Shown: positions 9,942-19,239 of the stretch, one piece after another
Position numbering within the stretch: position 1 is the first letter of the stretch
How the letters are laid out: every line of letters begins with the position of its first letter
NCBI RefSeq assembly: GCF_018069805.1
Contig: NZ_JAGPYN010000003.1
Span: 186,001 to 250,000, forward strand
Reading direction: 5' to 3'
Length of the DNA: 64,000 nucleotides
From: Pseudoalteromonas ostreae
GTDB lineage: Bacteria; Pseudomonadota; Gammaproteobacteria; Enterobacterales; Alteromonadaceae
Notes under the pieces: generated by a model
Databases searched by the model: none
What the model saw: the letters and a program-made list of their open reading frames with translations, nothing else
What the model was told of the DNA's origin: nothing
Translations under genes and position numbers: made by a program

Positions 9942-10227
9942 CTAAAAACCTTATTTAATAGCAAAAGACAAAGTGCTGATGAATACGCATGCACAAACAC
10001 GAGAAGACTTTTTTGTGTTAAAAATAGATACTTACGTATTAACCAACAAAAGCAGTTTACTCTTTTTCTATGGGGAAATGCTAACCTAGATGTAAAGTTT
10101 TGTAAACGCGCTTGACTCTTATTTAGGGACTGCTTGCGGCGTTGTTTTAGAGATGAATATATAACAACATGAAAATAAAATGTAAAATGTTCTCAGTACC
10201 TTTTGTGATACTAAGAACCTTTTTATA

Positions 10228-11799
10228 TTATGGAAATAACTTTTGTTTTACATGCTCAGCGAAGCCGCTACCGGCCTCTAAATAGAAGTTATAAGTAGAG
10301 TCCACACCCATATCTTCTAATTCTTTTTGCTGATCGGGATAGTTAGCAATAGCTGTAACTTGACCTTGGTAACCTGATGCACGCAATTGCTCTAGAGCAA
10401 AAATATTCTGCATATGTTTCGGCATTGCGAGCATGATCATCTCTACATGGGAATGATTTACCCGTTGCCAAAAATCTGGATCGGTTGCATCTGCTAAGAG
10501 TGTTTTTCGGCCTCGTGTAACATGCTTTTCGACCACTTCAGGTTTAATATCTACGCCCGCTACGACGCCAGGATGGGTGATGTTAATTGTTTCATACGCA
10601 CCAGTACCAATACGGCCCATACCAAAAATAACAATCTTGGTGTCATTTAAGTTCACAGGAAGTTCTTCCGCTAAGCGAGTAGGGCTTTCAAAACGCATGA
10701 GCCAAGCTTCTATTTTTACATAAATTTCGTTTGACCGTTTATTGAGTGGGGATGCAATGATAAAGGTCATTGATACCGCAATAGCCATAACAGCCAACCA
10801 TTCTGGCGTGATTAACCCGCTACTGGCAGCAACCATGCAAACTATCAAGCCAAACTCGCTGTAGTTAGCAAGACTAAAAGCACTTAACAAAGAAGTACGA
10901 GCGCGTAACTTAAAGGCATTCGTTAGCATATAATACAAGGCAACTTTGACTGGTAGCACTAATACAATTATAAGCGCTATAAGCAATGAGTTTAGCGTCA
11001 GGTCAGCGCCTAAACCAATTGTTAAGAAAAACCCAACTAAGAGGATTTCCTTTAGGTTTAGTAATGATTTAGCAAGCTCACTGGCTTTTTTGTGAGGAGC
11101 AAAGATCATACCGATGATCAACGCGCCTAAATCACCTTTCAAGCCCGCAAATTCAAATGCATGATAGCCAACGACAAGTGCAAAGAAAAAGCCAAATAAA
11201 GGTAGTAGCTCACCATGTTTAGAACGATTTAACACCCAAAACATCGCTGGTCGTAACAATGGCAAGGCAACTAATAACGCAAAAGCCCAACCATTGGGTG
11301 TTTTACCTGTGCTGATGGCTAAAAATATTACTGCAAAGATATCTTGCATAACCAAAATACCAATGGCTATTTTGCCGTGAAGACTTGCCATTTCACCACG
11401 TTCTTCAAGCACTTTTACAGCAAATACTGTGCTTGAAAAGCTAAAAGCAAAACCAACTAGTAACGCACTTTGCCAACTAAGATCAGCAAATAATGGCAAA
11501 GAAAGTGCGCCTAAAAGCAGCATTAAACTGCAAAAAATAGCGCTGCTAATAATAATATGTAAAGAGGCTGGGGCCCACACTTGTGGCTTAATAAGATGAC
11601 TAACCTTGAGTTTTAGGCCAATACTAAATAGTAATAACGTGATCCCTAAATTAGCAATCGTATTAAGTAGCTCTGTGGTCTTAAAGCCAGATAAGTTCAG
11701 TATAAAGCCTGCAATCAAAAAACCGATTAGCGGAGGAAGTTTAAGTTGGTATACGGCAAAGCCACACACAAATGCGACAGCAAAATATAATAGTTCCAT
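10228..11799 (-). CDS. YbaL-like CPA2 cation:proton antiporter with TrkA-N domain
   Basis: A membrane protein of 523 residues if started at the ATG at 11799; a GTG five codons earlier is an alternative. Residues about 1-370 form roughly 12 membrane helices of the monovalent cation:proton antiporter-2 family, with the acidic/Gly-rich core helices G-D-L-G-A-L-I-I-G and F-F-L-T-I-G-L-G-A-D. Residues about 390-515 are a nucleotide-binding TrkA-N (RCK) domain with G-M-G-R-I-G-T-G. The order is that of KefB/KefC and YbaL, and the length is closest to YbaL. The likely role is proton-coupled K+ or Na+ efflux gated by nucleotide binding. No ancillary KefF/KefG flavoprotein gene is adjacent, which also favours YbaL. 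Confidence 0.88.
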   Translation of the reverse strand: MELLYFAVAFVCGFAVYQLKLPPLIGFLIAGFILNLSGFKTTELLNTIANLGITLLLFSIGLKLKVSHLIKPQVWAPASLHIIISSAIFCSLMLLLGALSLPLFADLSWQSALLVGFAFSFSSTVFAVKVLEERGEMASLHGKIAIGILVMQDIFAVIFLAISTGKTPNGWAFALLVALPLLRPAMFWVLNRSKHGELLPLFGFFFALVVGYHAFEFAGLKGDLGALIIGMIFAPHKKASELAKSLLNLKEILLVGFFLTIGLGADLTLNSLLIALIIVLVLPVKVALYYMLTNAFKLRARTSLLSAFSLANYSEFGLIVCMVAASSGLITPEWLAVMAIAVSMTFIIASPLNKRSNEIYVKIEAWLMRFESPTRLAEELPVNLNDTKIVIFGMGRIGTGAYETINITHPGVVAGVDIKPEVVEKHVTRGRKTLLADATDPDFWQRVNHSHVEMIMLAMPKHMQNIFALEQLRASGYQGQVTAIANYPDQQKELEDMGVDSTYNFYLEAGSGFAEHVKQKLFP

Positions 11800-12064
11800 A
11801 ATTCTTAATATCACTTCATTTGGTTACCTAGTGTAGCGAAATATCAGCATGTTTGAAAATCATTCGTGTATATTATGCATATAAATTGTGCGCATAGAGA
11901 TATACCAGTGTATGAAAAATACTCGTTTAGTTAGGTATTCTGCTAAAAACTCAAAAAATAGTTATTTTTTCACTGACAGCAGCTTTTAAATATGGTTAAG
12001 ATGCAGTAACAAAGGAATTTAAGCGTGATTCAGGTTTAGATGAGTTAGGCTTAAGGAGAGATAG

Positions 12065-12808
12065 ATGTTTAAAAAAATTCTTGCATCAGTCGGTATTGGT
12101 GCAGCAACAGTAGATACCGTGCTTGAAACTGAGCATTTACAACCTGGGCAACTATTTAATGCCCAAATAATGATCACCGCAGGAGATGTTAGCCAAGCAA
12201 TTACAGGTCTTGATTTAGCATTAATGACGCGCGTAAAAGTCGAAGGTGAAGACGGTGCTTATTTTACCAATCATATTATTGATAAGTGGCGTATAACCGA
12301 CATTGGTACAATTGAACCGGGTCAGCAAAAACACATTCCATTTGAGGCACGCTTACATTCTGAAACACCGATCACCGAAATCAATGCCGGTTATAATCAG
12401 TCACATGTTTGGCTTGAAACTGGACTTGATATTGATTTAGCGCTCGATCCTAAAGATAAAGACCAGCTGCATATTTATCCAAATGATGCTGTAACTACGT
12501 TTATGCAAGCCATGGATAGACTCGGCTTTAGTTTGGTTAAAGCGGATGTTGAAAAAGGCTTTTTACGCGCCAGCACATTTAATTCTGTCTCAGGTTGTTA
12601 CCAAGAACTAGAATATAAGCCAAATAGCCGCAGCTTATTTGGCATCCAGGAAATTGAACTGTCATTTGTACCAGAAGCTCATAAAACCCATGTTTTAATT
12701 GAACTTGACCGTGGTTTTCGTGGCGATGGTTATGTTGATTTAACGATTGAACATGACCACGTAAACTTGTCGCATTTATGTGATCAGTTAGAACGTTTAT
12801 TTGCCTAG
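12065..12808 (+). CDS. Spo0M-like (SpoOM family) protein
   Basis: A 247-residue soluble protein starting M-F-K-K-I-L-A-S-V-G-I-G-A-A-x-V-D-T-x-L, the typical opening of the sporulation-control protein Spo0M family. The N-terminal half has an arrestin-like beta-sandwich pattern. Outside Firmicutes these proteins have no link to sporulation, and their role in gammaproteobacteria is unknown. A GGAGAG ribosome-binding site lies a few bases before the ATG. The gene is monocistronic, with a terminator at 12844. Confidence 0.85.
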   Translation: MFKKILASVGIGAATVDTVLETEHLQPGQLFNAQIMITAGDVSQAITGLDLALMTRVKVEGEDGAYFTNHIIDKWRITDIGTIEPGQQKHIPFEARLHSETPITEINAGYNQSHVWLETGLDIDLALDPKDKDQLHIYPNDAVTTFMQAMDRLGFSLVKADVEKGFLRASTFNSVSGCYQELEYKPNSRSLFGIQEIELSFVPEAHKTHVLIELDRGFRGDGYVDLTIEHDHVNLSHLCDQLERLFA

Positions 12809-12843
12809 CGACTATTAAGGGTCGTCAGCTAAGCGTGATAAAT

Positions 12844-12868
12844 AGCCCAGCATTGGCTGGGCTTTTTT
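12844..12868 (+). terminator. Intrinsic terminator of spo0M-like gene
   Basis: AGCCCAGC, loop ATTG, GCTGGGCT and a T run: an 8-bp stem only about 35 bases past the stop codon and just ahead of the elaA ribosome-binding site. Confidence 0.85.
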
Positions 12869-12883
12869 ATGTAAGGAGTTTTT

Positions 12884-13336
12884 ATGCAATTAACAGTAAA
12901 ACCATTTTCTCAACTGTCAGCGCAAGTACTATTTACTATCATGCGCACGCGGGTCGATGTATTTGTAGTAGAGCAGCAATGCCCATATCCTGAATTAGAT
13001 GATATCGATTGCAGTACAACAACTCAGCACCTCTATTGCCTCGAGGCTGAACAATTAGCTGCATACGCACGTTGTTATGAGAAAAATGAGCAGTACAGCG
13101 CTATTGGCCGCGTAGTGGTTGAAAAATCACAAAGAGGTAAGGGGTTAGCAGCGTTATTGGTTAAAGAGGCGATCCAGTGTTGTTTTACGCACTGGCCGAA
13201 CAAGGATATATACATCGGCGCGCAAACTTATTTACTCGCGTTTTATCAGTCGCTGGGTTTTCAGTGTATTGGCGAGTCTTATTTAGAAGATGGTATTGCA
13301 CATCAAGATATGATTTTAAAAAACCGCTCAATGTAA
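12884..13336 (+). CDS. elaA: GNAT acetyltransferase ElaA
   Basis: A 150-residue single-domain GNAT protein. The N-terminal R-V-D-V-F-V-V-E-Q-x-C-P-Y-x-E-x-D-D-x-D signature is characteristic of ElaA. The acetyl-CoA loop is seen as I-G-R-V-V-V-E-K-S-Q-R-G-K-G-L-A. The substrate is not established. The ribosome-binding site AAGGAG lies seven to eight bases before the ATG at 12884. Its last codons and stop form part of the bidirectional terminator shared with the convergent transporter gene. Confidence 0.92.
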   Translation: MQLTVKPFSQLSAQVLFTIMRTRVDVFVVEQQCPYPELDDIDCSTTTQHLYCLEAEQLAAYARCYEKNEQYSAIGRVVVEKSQRGKGLAALLVKEAIQCCFTHWPNKDIYIGAQTYLLAFYQSLGFQCIGESYLEDGIAHQDMILKNRSM

Positions 13337-13348
13337 AGAGCGGTTTTT
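13319..13348. terminator. Bidirectional terminator between elaA and the NSS transporter
   Basis: An 11-bp stem (AAAAACCGCTC / GAGCGGTTTTT) whose loop contains the elaA stop codon TAA. A/T runs on both sides serve both convergent genes. Confidence 0.85.
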
Positions 13349-13364
13349 ATTGAGGGTAGGTTAG

Positions 13365-14717
13365 TTAGCCTAATAACGAACTGACAAACACTAAACCAAT
13401 TGCAATTGGGCAAATGAATCTAATGTACCATGGCCATATTTTCCAAAATAGGCTGGTAGCAACTTCTGGACAACCTTGTTGTATTTCGTTTAATAGTGAA
13501 TTGCGATACCAGATCCAGCCGACAAATAAGCAACACATTAAACCAAGAATAGGTTGACCAAATTTAGTTGTGAGCGTAATAACAAAACCAAATAACGCAT
13601 TAAAGTTCAGGACTATTGTAAAGCTCACCAATGCTATAATCGTTCCTATTAACCAAGTGGCTTTTATACGGCCCAGATCAAAGCGCTCTACAGCATACGA
13701 AACTGGCGCTTCAAGCATTGAAATAGATGATGTCAGAGCTGCGATACTCATCAATGCAAAAAAGGCAAAGCCAACGAATAAGCCAATGGTGCCCATGCCA
13801 TCAAAAAGAGCCGGTAATACTTGAAATACTAACGTGTCTTCAGAAAGCAACTTTCCTGTAGCTGAGAATATTTCTACCCCTTGTGCTTGCGCAACGTACA
13901 TTGCAGGGATGATTAGTAATCCTGCAACAAAAGCAATAAATACATCAATAAGGGTAACGTAGGCGCCAAGCGAGACTAAATTTTCTTTTTTACTAATGTA
14001 AGAACCATAAATGATCATCACACTGGTGCCTAATGACAATGAAAAGAACGCTTGTCCCAGTGCACTAACAAGTAATTCAGGGTCTAAAATAGAGCTAAAA
14101 TCAGGCACTAAGTAGGCTTTCAGGCCTGTCATAGCACCTTCTTGCATCATCACATAAACAATCAGCGCAAATAAAATAGTCAGCAATGCGGGCATTAAGC
14201 GTTTTGACCATTTTTCAATGCCATTTTCTACTCCGCGACTAATGATTGCGACAGTAAGAATAATAAATCCAGCAGTAAATATAAGGTTTCGAGAGAGTGA
14301 CTGCTCACTTAACCAAGCTGAAGAGCTCTCACTACCCACTAAAGTCGCAATGGGCTCTAGAGTGGCACTGACCATCCAACCGGCGACAATGGCATAAAAG
14401 CTGAGGATCAGTCCTGCACATATGATACCGCCAAAACCGACCACAAACGCAAAGCGTTTTTGGAGCGGGTTATTTGAAATCTTCCGCAATGAACTAACCG
14501 CATTGGCCTGACCATGACGACCAATTGTTAGCTCAGCCATCAGTGCTGGATAAGCTAAACAAAATGCTAACACAAGGTAAGCAATTAAAAAGGCTGCGCC
14601 TCCATTGCTGGCTGTTTGTGTAGGGAAACCCCAGATATTACCAAGACCCACAGCAGATCCTGCTGCGGCCATAATGAATCCAAAACGGGAGCTAAACTCC
14701 CCTCTTACTGCGCTCAT
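13365..14717 (-). CDS. Sodium-dependent transporter, NSS (SNF) family
   Basis: A 450-residue inner-membrane symporter of the neurotransmitter:sodium symporter family. I start it at the ATG at 14717 (M-S-A-V-R-G-E-F-S-S-R-F-G-F), after a purine-rich AGAAGAAAA; the open frame extends 13 codons further upstream without family similarity. The unwound first helix carries the G-S-A-V-G-L-G-N-I-W-G-F-P motif (about 20-32) that binds sodium and substrate. Eleven or so further hydrophobic segments follow. Bacterial members carry amino acids; the substrate here cannot be deduced. The gene stands alone. Confidence 0.92.
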   Translation of the reverse strand: MSAVRGEFSSRFGFIMAAAGSAVGLGNIWGFPTQTASNGGAAFLIAYLVLAFCLAYPALMAELTIGRHGQANAVSSLRKISNNPLQKRFAFVVGFGGIICAGLILSFYAIVAGWMVSATLEPIATLVGSESSSAWLSEQSLSRNLIFTAGFIILTVAIISRGVENGIEKWSKRLMPALLTILFALIVYVMMQEGAMTGLKAYLVPDFSSILDPELLVSALGQAFFSLSLGTSVMIIYGSYISKKENLVSLGAYVTLIDVFIAFVAGLLIIPAMYVAQAQGVEIFSATGKLLSEDTLVFQVLPALFDGMGTIGLFVGFAFFALMSIAALTSSISMLEAPVSYAVERFDLGRIKATWLIGTIIALVSFTIVLNFNALFGFVITLTTKFGQPILGLMCCLFVGWIWYRNSLLNEIQQGCPEVATSLFWKIWPWYIRFICPIAIGLVFVSSLLG

Positions 14718-14933
14718 AATTATTTTTTCTTCTCTATATAGTGACGGCGCTGACAATCTACTGTAAATGTTAAAAAATAAAAAGCTCTTATTTTTAGCTG
14801 CAGCCGTTAATAATTAACGCCTGGCTGTATTTACAAAATTTAGAATACCAATGCTGTTAACATTACTTGTTTAAATTGTTGTTATCTAATCATAATGCGG
14901 TGGTTTATGATGTTGTAAATTGTAACATAAAAA

Positions 14934-16229
14934 TTACAACTTTTCTGGGTTATGTATTTTAAGGGTAAGGCATGCACCCGTTAGGTACTTACTGCGATTT
15001 ACGCTTACACTGCCATGATGCCAATCAGCTACTTTAGCAACAATGGCAAGCCCTAGGCCATAACTTTGATCGGCTCGACTGCGATGACTCTGTTCTTGAA
15101 AAAAAGGGCTAAAAACTTTGTTCCAATTTTTCTTTTCGATACCAGGGCCATCATCCTCAACAGTGATTATAAGTGTTTGCTCTTTCATTGATGCTGTGAG
15201 AATAATTTTTTGTCTGGCAAAGTCACAGGCATTGTTGAGCAGATTAGTGATTGCGCGAGCTAACCAATGTAAATCTGCATAAATTTGAGAATTATCACGG
15301 CAGATAAATTGTAAATCAAGTTGTTGCTGTACTAATTTCGGCTCTAGTTGTTGTATTAGGGTATTTAGGTAGCTTTTTAACTCAGTGTGTGAGTAAGTCA
15401 ATTGGTTGGCTTTTTGCTCAAGAGTGGCAAACGCTAAATAACTTTTCAGCATTGATTCCATTTGATCTAAATCGGCTTCCATACGATTTAGGTAATGTTT
15501 TATTTTTTCTTCGCTATGACTGTCAAGTGCCGCATCTAAGCCAAACCGCAGACAGGCAATGGGGGTGCGTATGTCATGAGATAAACTTGAGGCCATCAGC
15601 TTATTTTCATCGAGTAACTTTTCAATCTGGCTTGCCATGCGGTTAAAAGTAAGCTCAACATCTTTAATATAAGTGAAATGCGATACCCGAATGCGGGCAT
15701 GTAAGTCGCCACTGGCAAACTTTTTAGCTGCATCATTAACCACACCTAGTCTTTTAGCTAATGGCGCAATAATAAACCCCATAAACACACATAGCCCAGC
15801 GTAAAACAGCAAAGTAAGTAACATGTCATTTTGTTGATCTTGTTCGTGGGGTTTTTCTAAACGTAATTTAAGATGAAAAGGCGCGAGCAAATCATTACTG
15901 TAGAGTAGATAAAATCCCTCTTGATCTTCTAAAATCAATCCGCCTTCAGCATTGATCTCTTTCAGCAGTGATGGTGGCAGCGCTAAAGATTGCGTGGCAC
16001 GATAGCTTAATCCCAGCGAAAACTGTTGAGCAAGTAAGGCGGTGTAGTCTGCTCTTTGCATGAAGGGTTGGCTGGTAATTTGCTGGCTGAAGCCCATTAG
16101 CAGCTTACTTTGTAAGGCAAATTCATCCTGCGCTGTATGGGTTTGCTGACTAAAAGTATCAATTAGCCAACCTAATATAACGATCGAGAGCAGGGCACTG
16201 GCTAACAAGGAGAGATAAAACTTTTTCAT
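14934..16229 (-). CDS. Sensor histidine kinase, RstB-like (cassette 2)
   Basis: A 431-residue inner-membrane kinase ending the second MipA-DUF3019-regulator-kinase operon. Membrane segments are at about residues 5-25 and 137-158, with a roughly 110-residue periplasmic domain between them. A HAMP region (about 160-210) is followed by His218 in S-H-D-I-R-T-P-I. The ATPase domain has N-L-L-N-N-A, D-D-G-P-G-I-E and Y-G-L-G-L-A-I-V. The motif details differ from cassette 1 (H-D-I rather than H-E-F), so the two kinases are diverged paralogues and not a recent copy. It begins 28 bases after its regulator stops. Confidence 0.94.
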   Translation of the reverse strand: MKKFYLSLLASALLSIVILGWLIDTFSQQTHTAQDEFALQSKLLMGFSQQITSQPFMQRADYTALLAQQFSLGLSYRATQSLALPPSLLKEINAEGGLILEDQEGFYLLYSNDLLAPFHLKLRLEKPHEQDQQNDMLLTLLFYAGLCVFMGFIIAPLAKRLGVVNDAAKKFASGDLHARIRVSHFTYIKDVELTFNRMASQIEKLLDENKLMASSLSHDIRTPIACLRFGLDAALDSHSEEKIKHYLNRMEADLDQMESMLKSYLAFATLEQKANQLTYSHTELKSYLNTLIQQLEPKLVQQQLDLQFICRDNSQIYADLHWLARAITNLLNNACDFARQKIILTASMKEQTLIITVEDDGPGIEKKNWNKVFSPFFQEQSHRSRADQSYGLGLAIVAKVADWHHGSVSVNRSKYLTGACLTLKIHNPEKL

Positions 16230-16257
16230 AGCATTCGCCAGTATGCCTTAGCGGTGA

Positions 16258-16962
16258 TCACCAAGCGCTTGCGACGAGTAAATAGCCTCGCCCCCAAATT
16301 GTTTTAATTTTTTCAGGTTGTTGGGGATCATCATTAAATTTTTTACGCAGCGCAGAAATGAGCACATCGACACTGCGATCTAGGCCATCGTATTCACGGC
16401 CCTTAGTGGCTTTAAATACCGCATCGCGGGAGACAACTTGCCCTGCGTTACAGGCTAAATAATGCAGTAATAAGTACTCAGCACTAGAAACCCCTTGATC
16501 AATATCATTGATAAAGACATTACGGGATTGTGTATCAATCTTTAAAGAGCCAACTTGAACAATGGTATTGGCAGTTTTTGACTCAGAGTTGTCGTTACTG
16601 ACGCGCAGTGCCGCTTTGATCCGCGCAAGTAATGCACGTGGCCTGACTGGTTTCATTATATAATCACTGGCACCAACTTCGAGACCAATGACTTCGTCCA
16701 TTTCTTCGTCCCGGGCGGTTAGCATAATAATAGGGCTTTGGTAAAATTGACGCAGTTCACGACAGACGCTAATACCGTCTTGGCCTGGTAGCATTATATC
16801 GAGTAAAATTAAGTCAGGCTTGAGCTTTTTTACATGACCGACAACTTGGTCGCCACGTTCACAAATATGCGTTATGTAGCCTTGCTCAGTTAAATACTCT
16901 GCCACCCATTGGGCTAAAGAACCGTCATCTTCAACAAGTAATATTGTACCGTAATTATCCAT
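16258..16962 (-). CDS. OmpR-family response regulator, RstA-like (cassette 2)
   Basis: A 234-residue response regulator. The receiver acidic pocket is E11-D12-D13 with phospho-acceptor Asp55 in L-L-D-I-M-L-P-G; the conserved T-A-R and K-P motifs follow. The C-terminal OmpR-type winged helix has G-L-D-R-S-V-D-V-L-I-S-A-L-R-K-K and K-I-K-T-I-W-G-R-G-Y-L-L. It shares layout and motif style with the regulator at 7238. It sits between the DUF3019 gene (13-base gap) and its kinase. DNA targets are unknown; the two regulators may recognise related sites. Confidence 0.94.
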   Translation of the reverse strand: MDNYGTILLVEDDGSLAQWVAEYLTEQGYITHICERGDQVVGHVKKLKPDLILLDIMLPGQDGISVCRELRQFYQSPIIMLTARDEEMDEVIGLEVGASDYIMKPVRPRALLARIKAALRVSNDNSESKTANTIVQVGSLKIDTQSRNVFINDIDQGVSSAEYLLLHYLACNAGQVVSRDAVFKATKGREYDGLDRSVDVLISALRKKFNDDPQQPEKIKTIWGRGYLLVASAW

Positions 16963-16975
16963 GGTTTATCTCGTT

Positions 16976-17368
16976 TTAAAAAAGTCGCCAGCGGCGTTTC
17001 TTTTGGCGATTTTGATAAACCCATTGCAACTGTACTTGTGTTGACGCAATGATCTTACCAGTATCGCTGTTTATTAACTCAAATGAAATGCTTTCAACAG
17101 AATCAAAAGCATAATTTAACTTTCCGCTACTTTGTCTAAGCCAGCATTGCATAATATGCTTCGATGTAGCATCACGTAAGCAGTAATTCCCTATGCTACT
17201 TTGTTGCCAGCTTAACTCAATATCAGCATAGCAGCTGCGTCCTTCGCGCAGTGCAACGCAGGTATCGGGCAATGCGATTAAACGACTGTCATAGAATTTT
17301 TTGTCATTGGCCAATAATTGTTTTGCGTTTAGTAACAGTAATAAAATTACTGTGGTTTTAAAATACAT
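16976..17368 (-). CDS. DUF3019 secreted protein (cassette 2)
   Basis: A 130-residue exported protein. The start at 17368 is chosen because it gives a proper signal peptide (M-Y-F-K-T-T-V-I-L-L-L-L-L-N-A to L-L-A-N-D); the open frame continues upstream only inside the mipA coding region. It overlaps the 3' end of the mipA-like gene by 11 bases, suggesting translational coupling. The mature protein has paired cysteines (T-C-V, S-C-Y-A-D-I, Y-C-L-R, Q-C-W) matching those of the cassette 1 protein, and likewise ends in a basic tail (R-Q-K-K-R-R-W-R-L-F). Function unknown; the conserved Cys and Q-C-W pattern ties the two paralogues together. Confidence 0.8.
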   Translation of the reverse strand: MYFKTTVILLLLLNAKQLLANDKKFYDSRLIALPDTCVALREGRSCYADIELSWQQSSIGNYCLRDATSKHIMQCWLRQSSGKLNYAFDSVESISFELINSDTGKIIASTQVQLQWVYQNRQKKRRWRLF

Positions 17369-18215
17369 AGCGCACGCCTGCCATGGCTTTATGCTGATAT
17401 CCCTGAGACACAATGGGGCTGTTGGAAATTTCATTTGAAAACCAGGTTGACAGCCAGCCACCTAAAAATACCCAGTGTTGATTGAGTGGATACTCGGCGT
17501 GGAATTCAAAAATCATACTCATTGCTGTGTCGGTTTGATAGGCCGTACGAGTTGCGGTGGCTTCCTCTGTACTAATACCAAAATAGTAATTGGTGAAGTC
17601 AGCTGAGTAAGCATTTATGCCTAAGCCAGTGCGAAATTCCCAGTTTTGCCACGGTAATATATGACTAAAAAAACTATTTACGACCCAACCATTATGGGCA
17701 TTGGAAATATCATGTAAGTATTCAAAGGAGATTTGTGAGTTTTCAAAACGGCGGGTAAGACGTAAGCCGGTATCGAAGTCACTTTTTCGGGTTCGTATAC
17801 CTTCAAGTTCTAGGATGACTCCACTATTATAAAAGTCGAGTCCTGTTTCATCAAACCCAGCTTGCATATTAGTGGCAAGAATATCAAGATCCCAATCATA
17901 CTTATTGATGATGCTATAACCAATAATAATACCGCCACTGAGTTGGCTATGATCAATATCTAAATAAAAGCGTTCATAAGAAACTGCAATGTTAATATCT
18001 AGTTCCAAGCCGTCACTGTAAGAATCCATACCCACGAGATAAGAATCTTCAATATAATAACCAGCGCCAGCACTCCAATCCCACGCAAAACCCGAGGTTG
18101 GCTCTAGGGTGTTATCAGCATAATAGCGATTGCTGGCATTGCACGAGGTGCTCCATAAACCCACACAGATCAATAATAATAGTAGTTTCTGTAGAGTGTG
18201 TTGTTTACGTTGCAT
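17358..18215 (-). CDS. MipA/OmpV-family outer-membrane protein (cassette 2)
   Basis: A 285-residue predicted outer-membrane beta barrel with a signal peptide (residues about 1-27, ending T-S-C-N-A) and a terminal Phe (V-R-Y-V-F). Alternating aromatic strands and the G-x-G-Y-Y-x-x-D-S-Y-L-V-G-M-D segment fit MipA/OmpV. It is the first gene of the second four-gene operon. Sequence similarity to the cassette 1 barrel is modest by eye, mainly in the last strands and the Y-F-G-I-(S/T)-x-E-E/K-x motif (Y-Y-F-G-I-S-T-E here, Y-F-Y-G-I-T-E-K there), so the two barrels have diverged more than their regulators. Confidence 0.8.
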   Translation of the reverse strand: MQRKQHTLQKLLLLLICVGLWSTSCNASNRYYADNTLEPTSGFAWDWSAGAGYYIEDSYLVGMDSYSDGLELDINIAVSYERFYLDIDHSQLSGGIIIGYSIINKYDWDLDILATNMQAGFDETGLDFYNSGVILELEGIRTRKSDFDTGLRLTRRFENSQISFEYLHDISNAHNGWVVNSFFSHILPWQNWEFRTGLGINAYSADFTNYYFGISTEEATATRTAYQTDTAMSMIFEFHAEYPLNQHWVFLGGWLSTWFSNEISNSPIVSQGYQHKAMAGVRYVF

Positions 18216-18319
18216 CCATGATCCAAATAAATTAAGCAGTTATTAAGTGTATTATATTGTCAAAGAGTTGCTTTGGTCTGTAAAAAATTGTAGCCAGTAG
18301 TCATTCTGCATACATTGAC

Positions 18320-19129
18320 TTAATGTACTTTAATTTTATCGATCAAAATACTACTCAGATAATAGTGCATCATCGGTGTTAGGGCGCTCACTTCAGTGCG
18401 ATTACATGGCCCTTGAAGTTTAGTTAAACTGGTCATTTTAGAAATGGTTTTATAGCGTGGTATGCTGACCTCTTGATTGGCACGGGCAAGACGTGCTTGA
18501 TCAGTATTTTGCTGATGGATAAAAGTGGCAACTTCAAGCTCATTACTGATCACTTGTTCATCACTGAAGCTGTAAATAAGTGGTTCGCGATGGAAGCTCG
18601 CGCTGTCGATTGAGGATTTTCCAAACCAGACCACATCACCCGATGCACGATGGATAAGGCGCATGCTAACTTCTGCATTGATGGTCGCGCATTGTTGGAG
18701 TGGATACAACTGAGTTATTTGCGTAAATAAAGGATACGCTTTATTCGGGGGTTGTATTTGATATTCGGTATCGTCAATAAAGTTGAGCTCTAGCTGGTGT
18801 ATAGCTAGGGTATAATCACTATTGCCTTGATCAACGACACGTAAGTTCATGGTCGTTAATGCATCAGTAATTTGTTTAAACAGGGTATCCGTGACACTTG
18901 CTTTGTCGGCAATAACTTGCACAGTTTGGTTACGAGTAATTTTATGCGCAGGTAGTTGCACTGATTTTACTTTCGGGGAAGCATGTTCGGTTTCATAGGC
19001 TACTTGATAGCTTTGGCTTTTTAATTGTGGCTTGAGTGGCATTTCTAAAGGTGCAGCAGGTGGCTGTACAGTGACGCAAGCTGTTGTAATAAAAGTTAAA
19101 AAAACTATTGGTAAGTAACGTATAAACAC
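18320..19129 (-). CDS. Hypothetical lipoprotein, 269 residues
   Basis: A 269-residue protein with a lipoprotein signal: hydrophobic residues 5-15 and the lipobox I-T-T-A-C with Cys18. The mature part begins Pro-rich and has no membrane segment. I do not recognise a family. A stretch around residues 70-190 (V-x-D-T-L-F-K-Q-I, Y-T-L-A-I-H-Q-L-E, R-L-I-H-R-A-S-G-D-V-V-W-F-G-K) looks like periplasmic proteins with a carboxylate-type alpha/beta fold, such as those annotated as putative lipoproteins near assembly factors, but this is weak. It stands alone, divergent from the serine hydrolase gene. Confidence 0.75.
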   Translation of the reverse strand: MFIRYLPIVFLTFITTACVTVQPPAAPLEMPLKPQLKSQSYQVAYETEHASPKVKSVQLPAHKITRNQTVQVIADKASVTDTLFKQITDALTTMNLRVVDQGNSDYTLAIHQLELNFIDDTEYQIQPPNKAYPLFTQITQLYPLQQCATINAEVSMRLIHRASGDVVWFGKSSIDSASFHREPLIYSFSDEQVISNELEVATFIHQQNTDQARLARANQEVSIPRYKTISKMTSLTKLQGPCNRTEVSALTPMMHYYLSSILIDKIKVH

Positions 19130-19239
19130 TGTAAAACCCTTTGAAAACTCGATAATCGTAATATTGTACGTTAGTCTTAATAAAACTTCATGGTATTATA
19201 AAGCTAAGAATGTCTAACTCTAGATAAAAATAATAAAAA

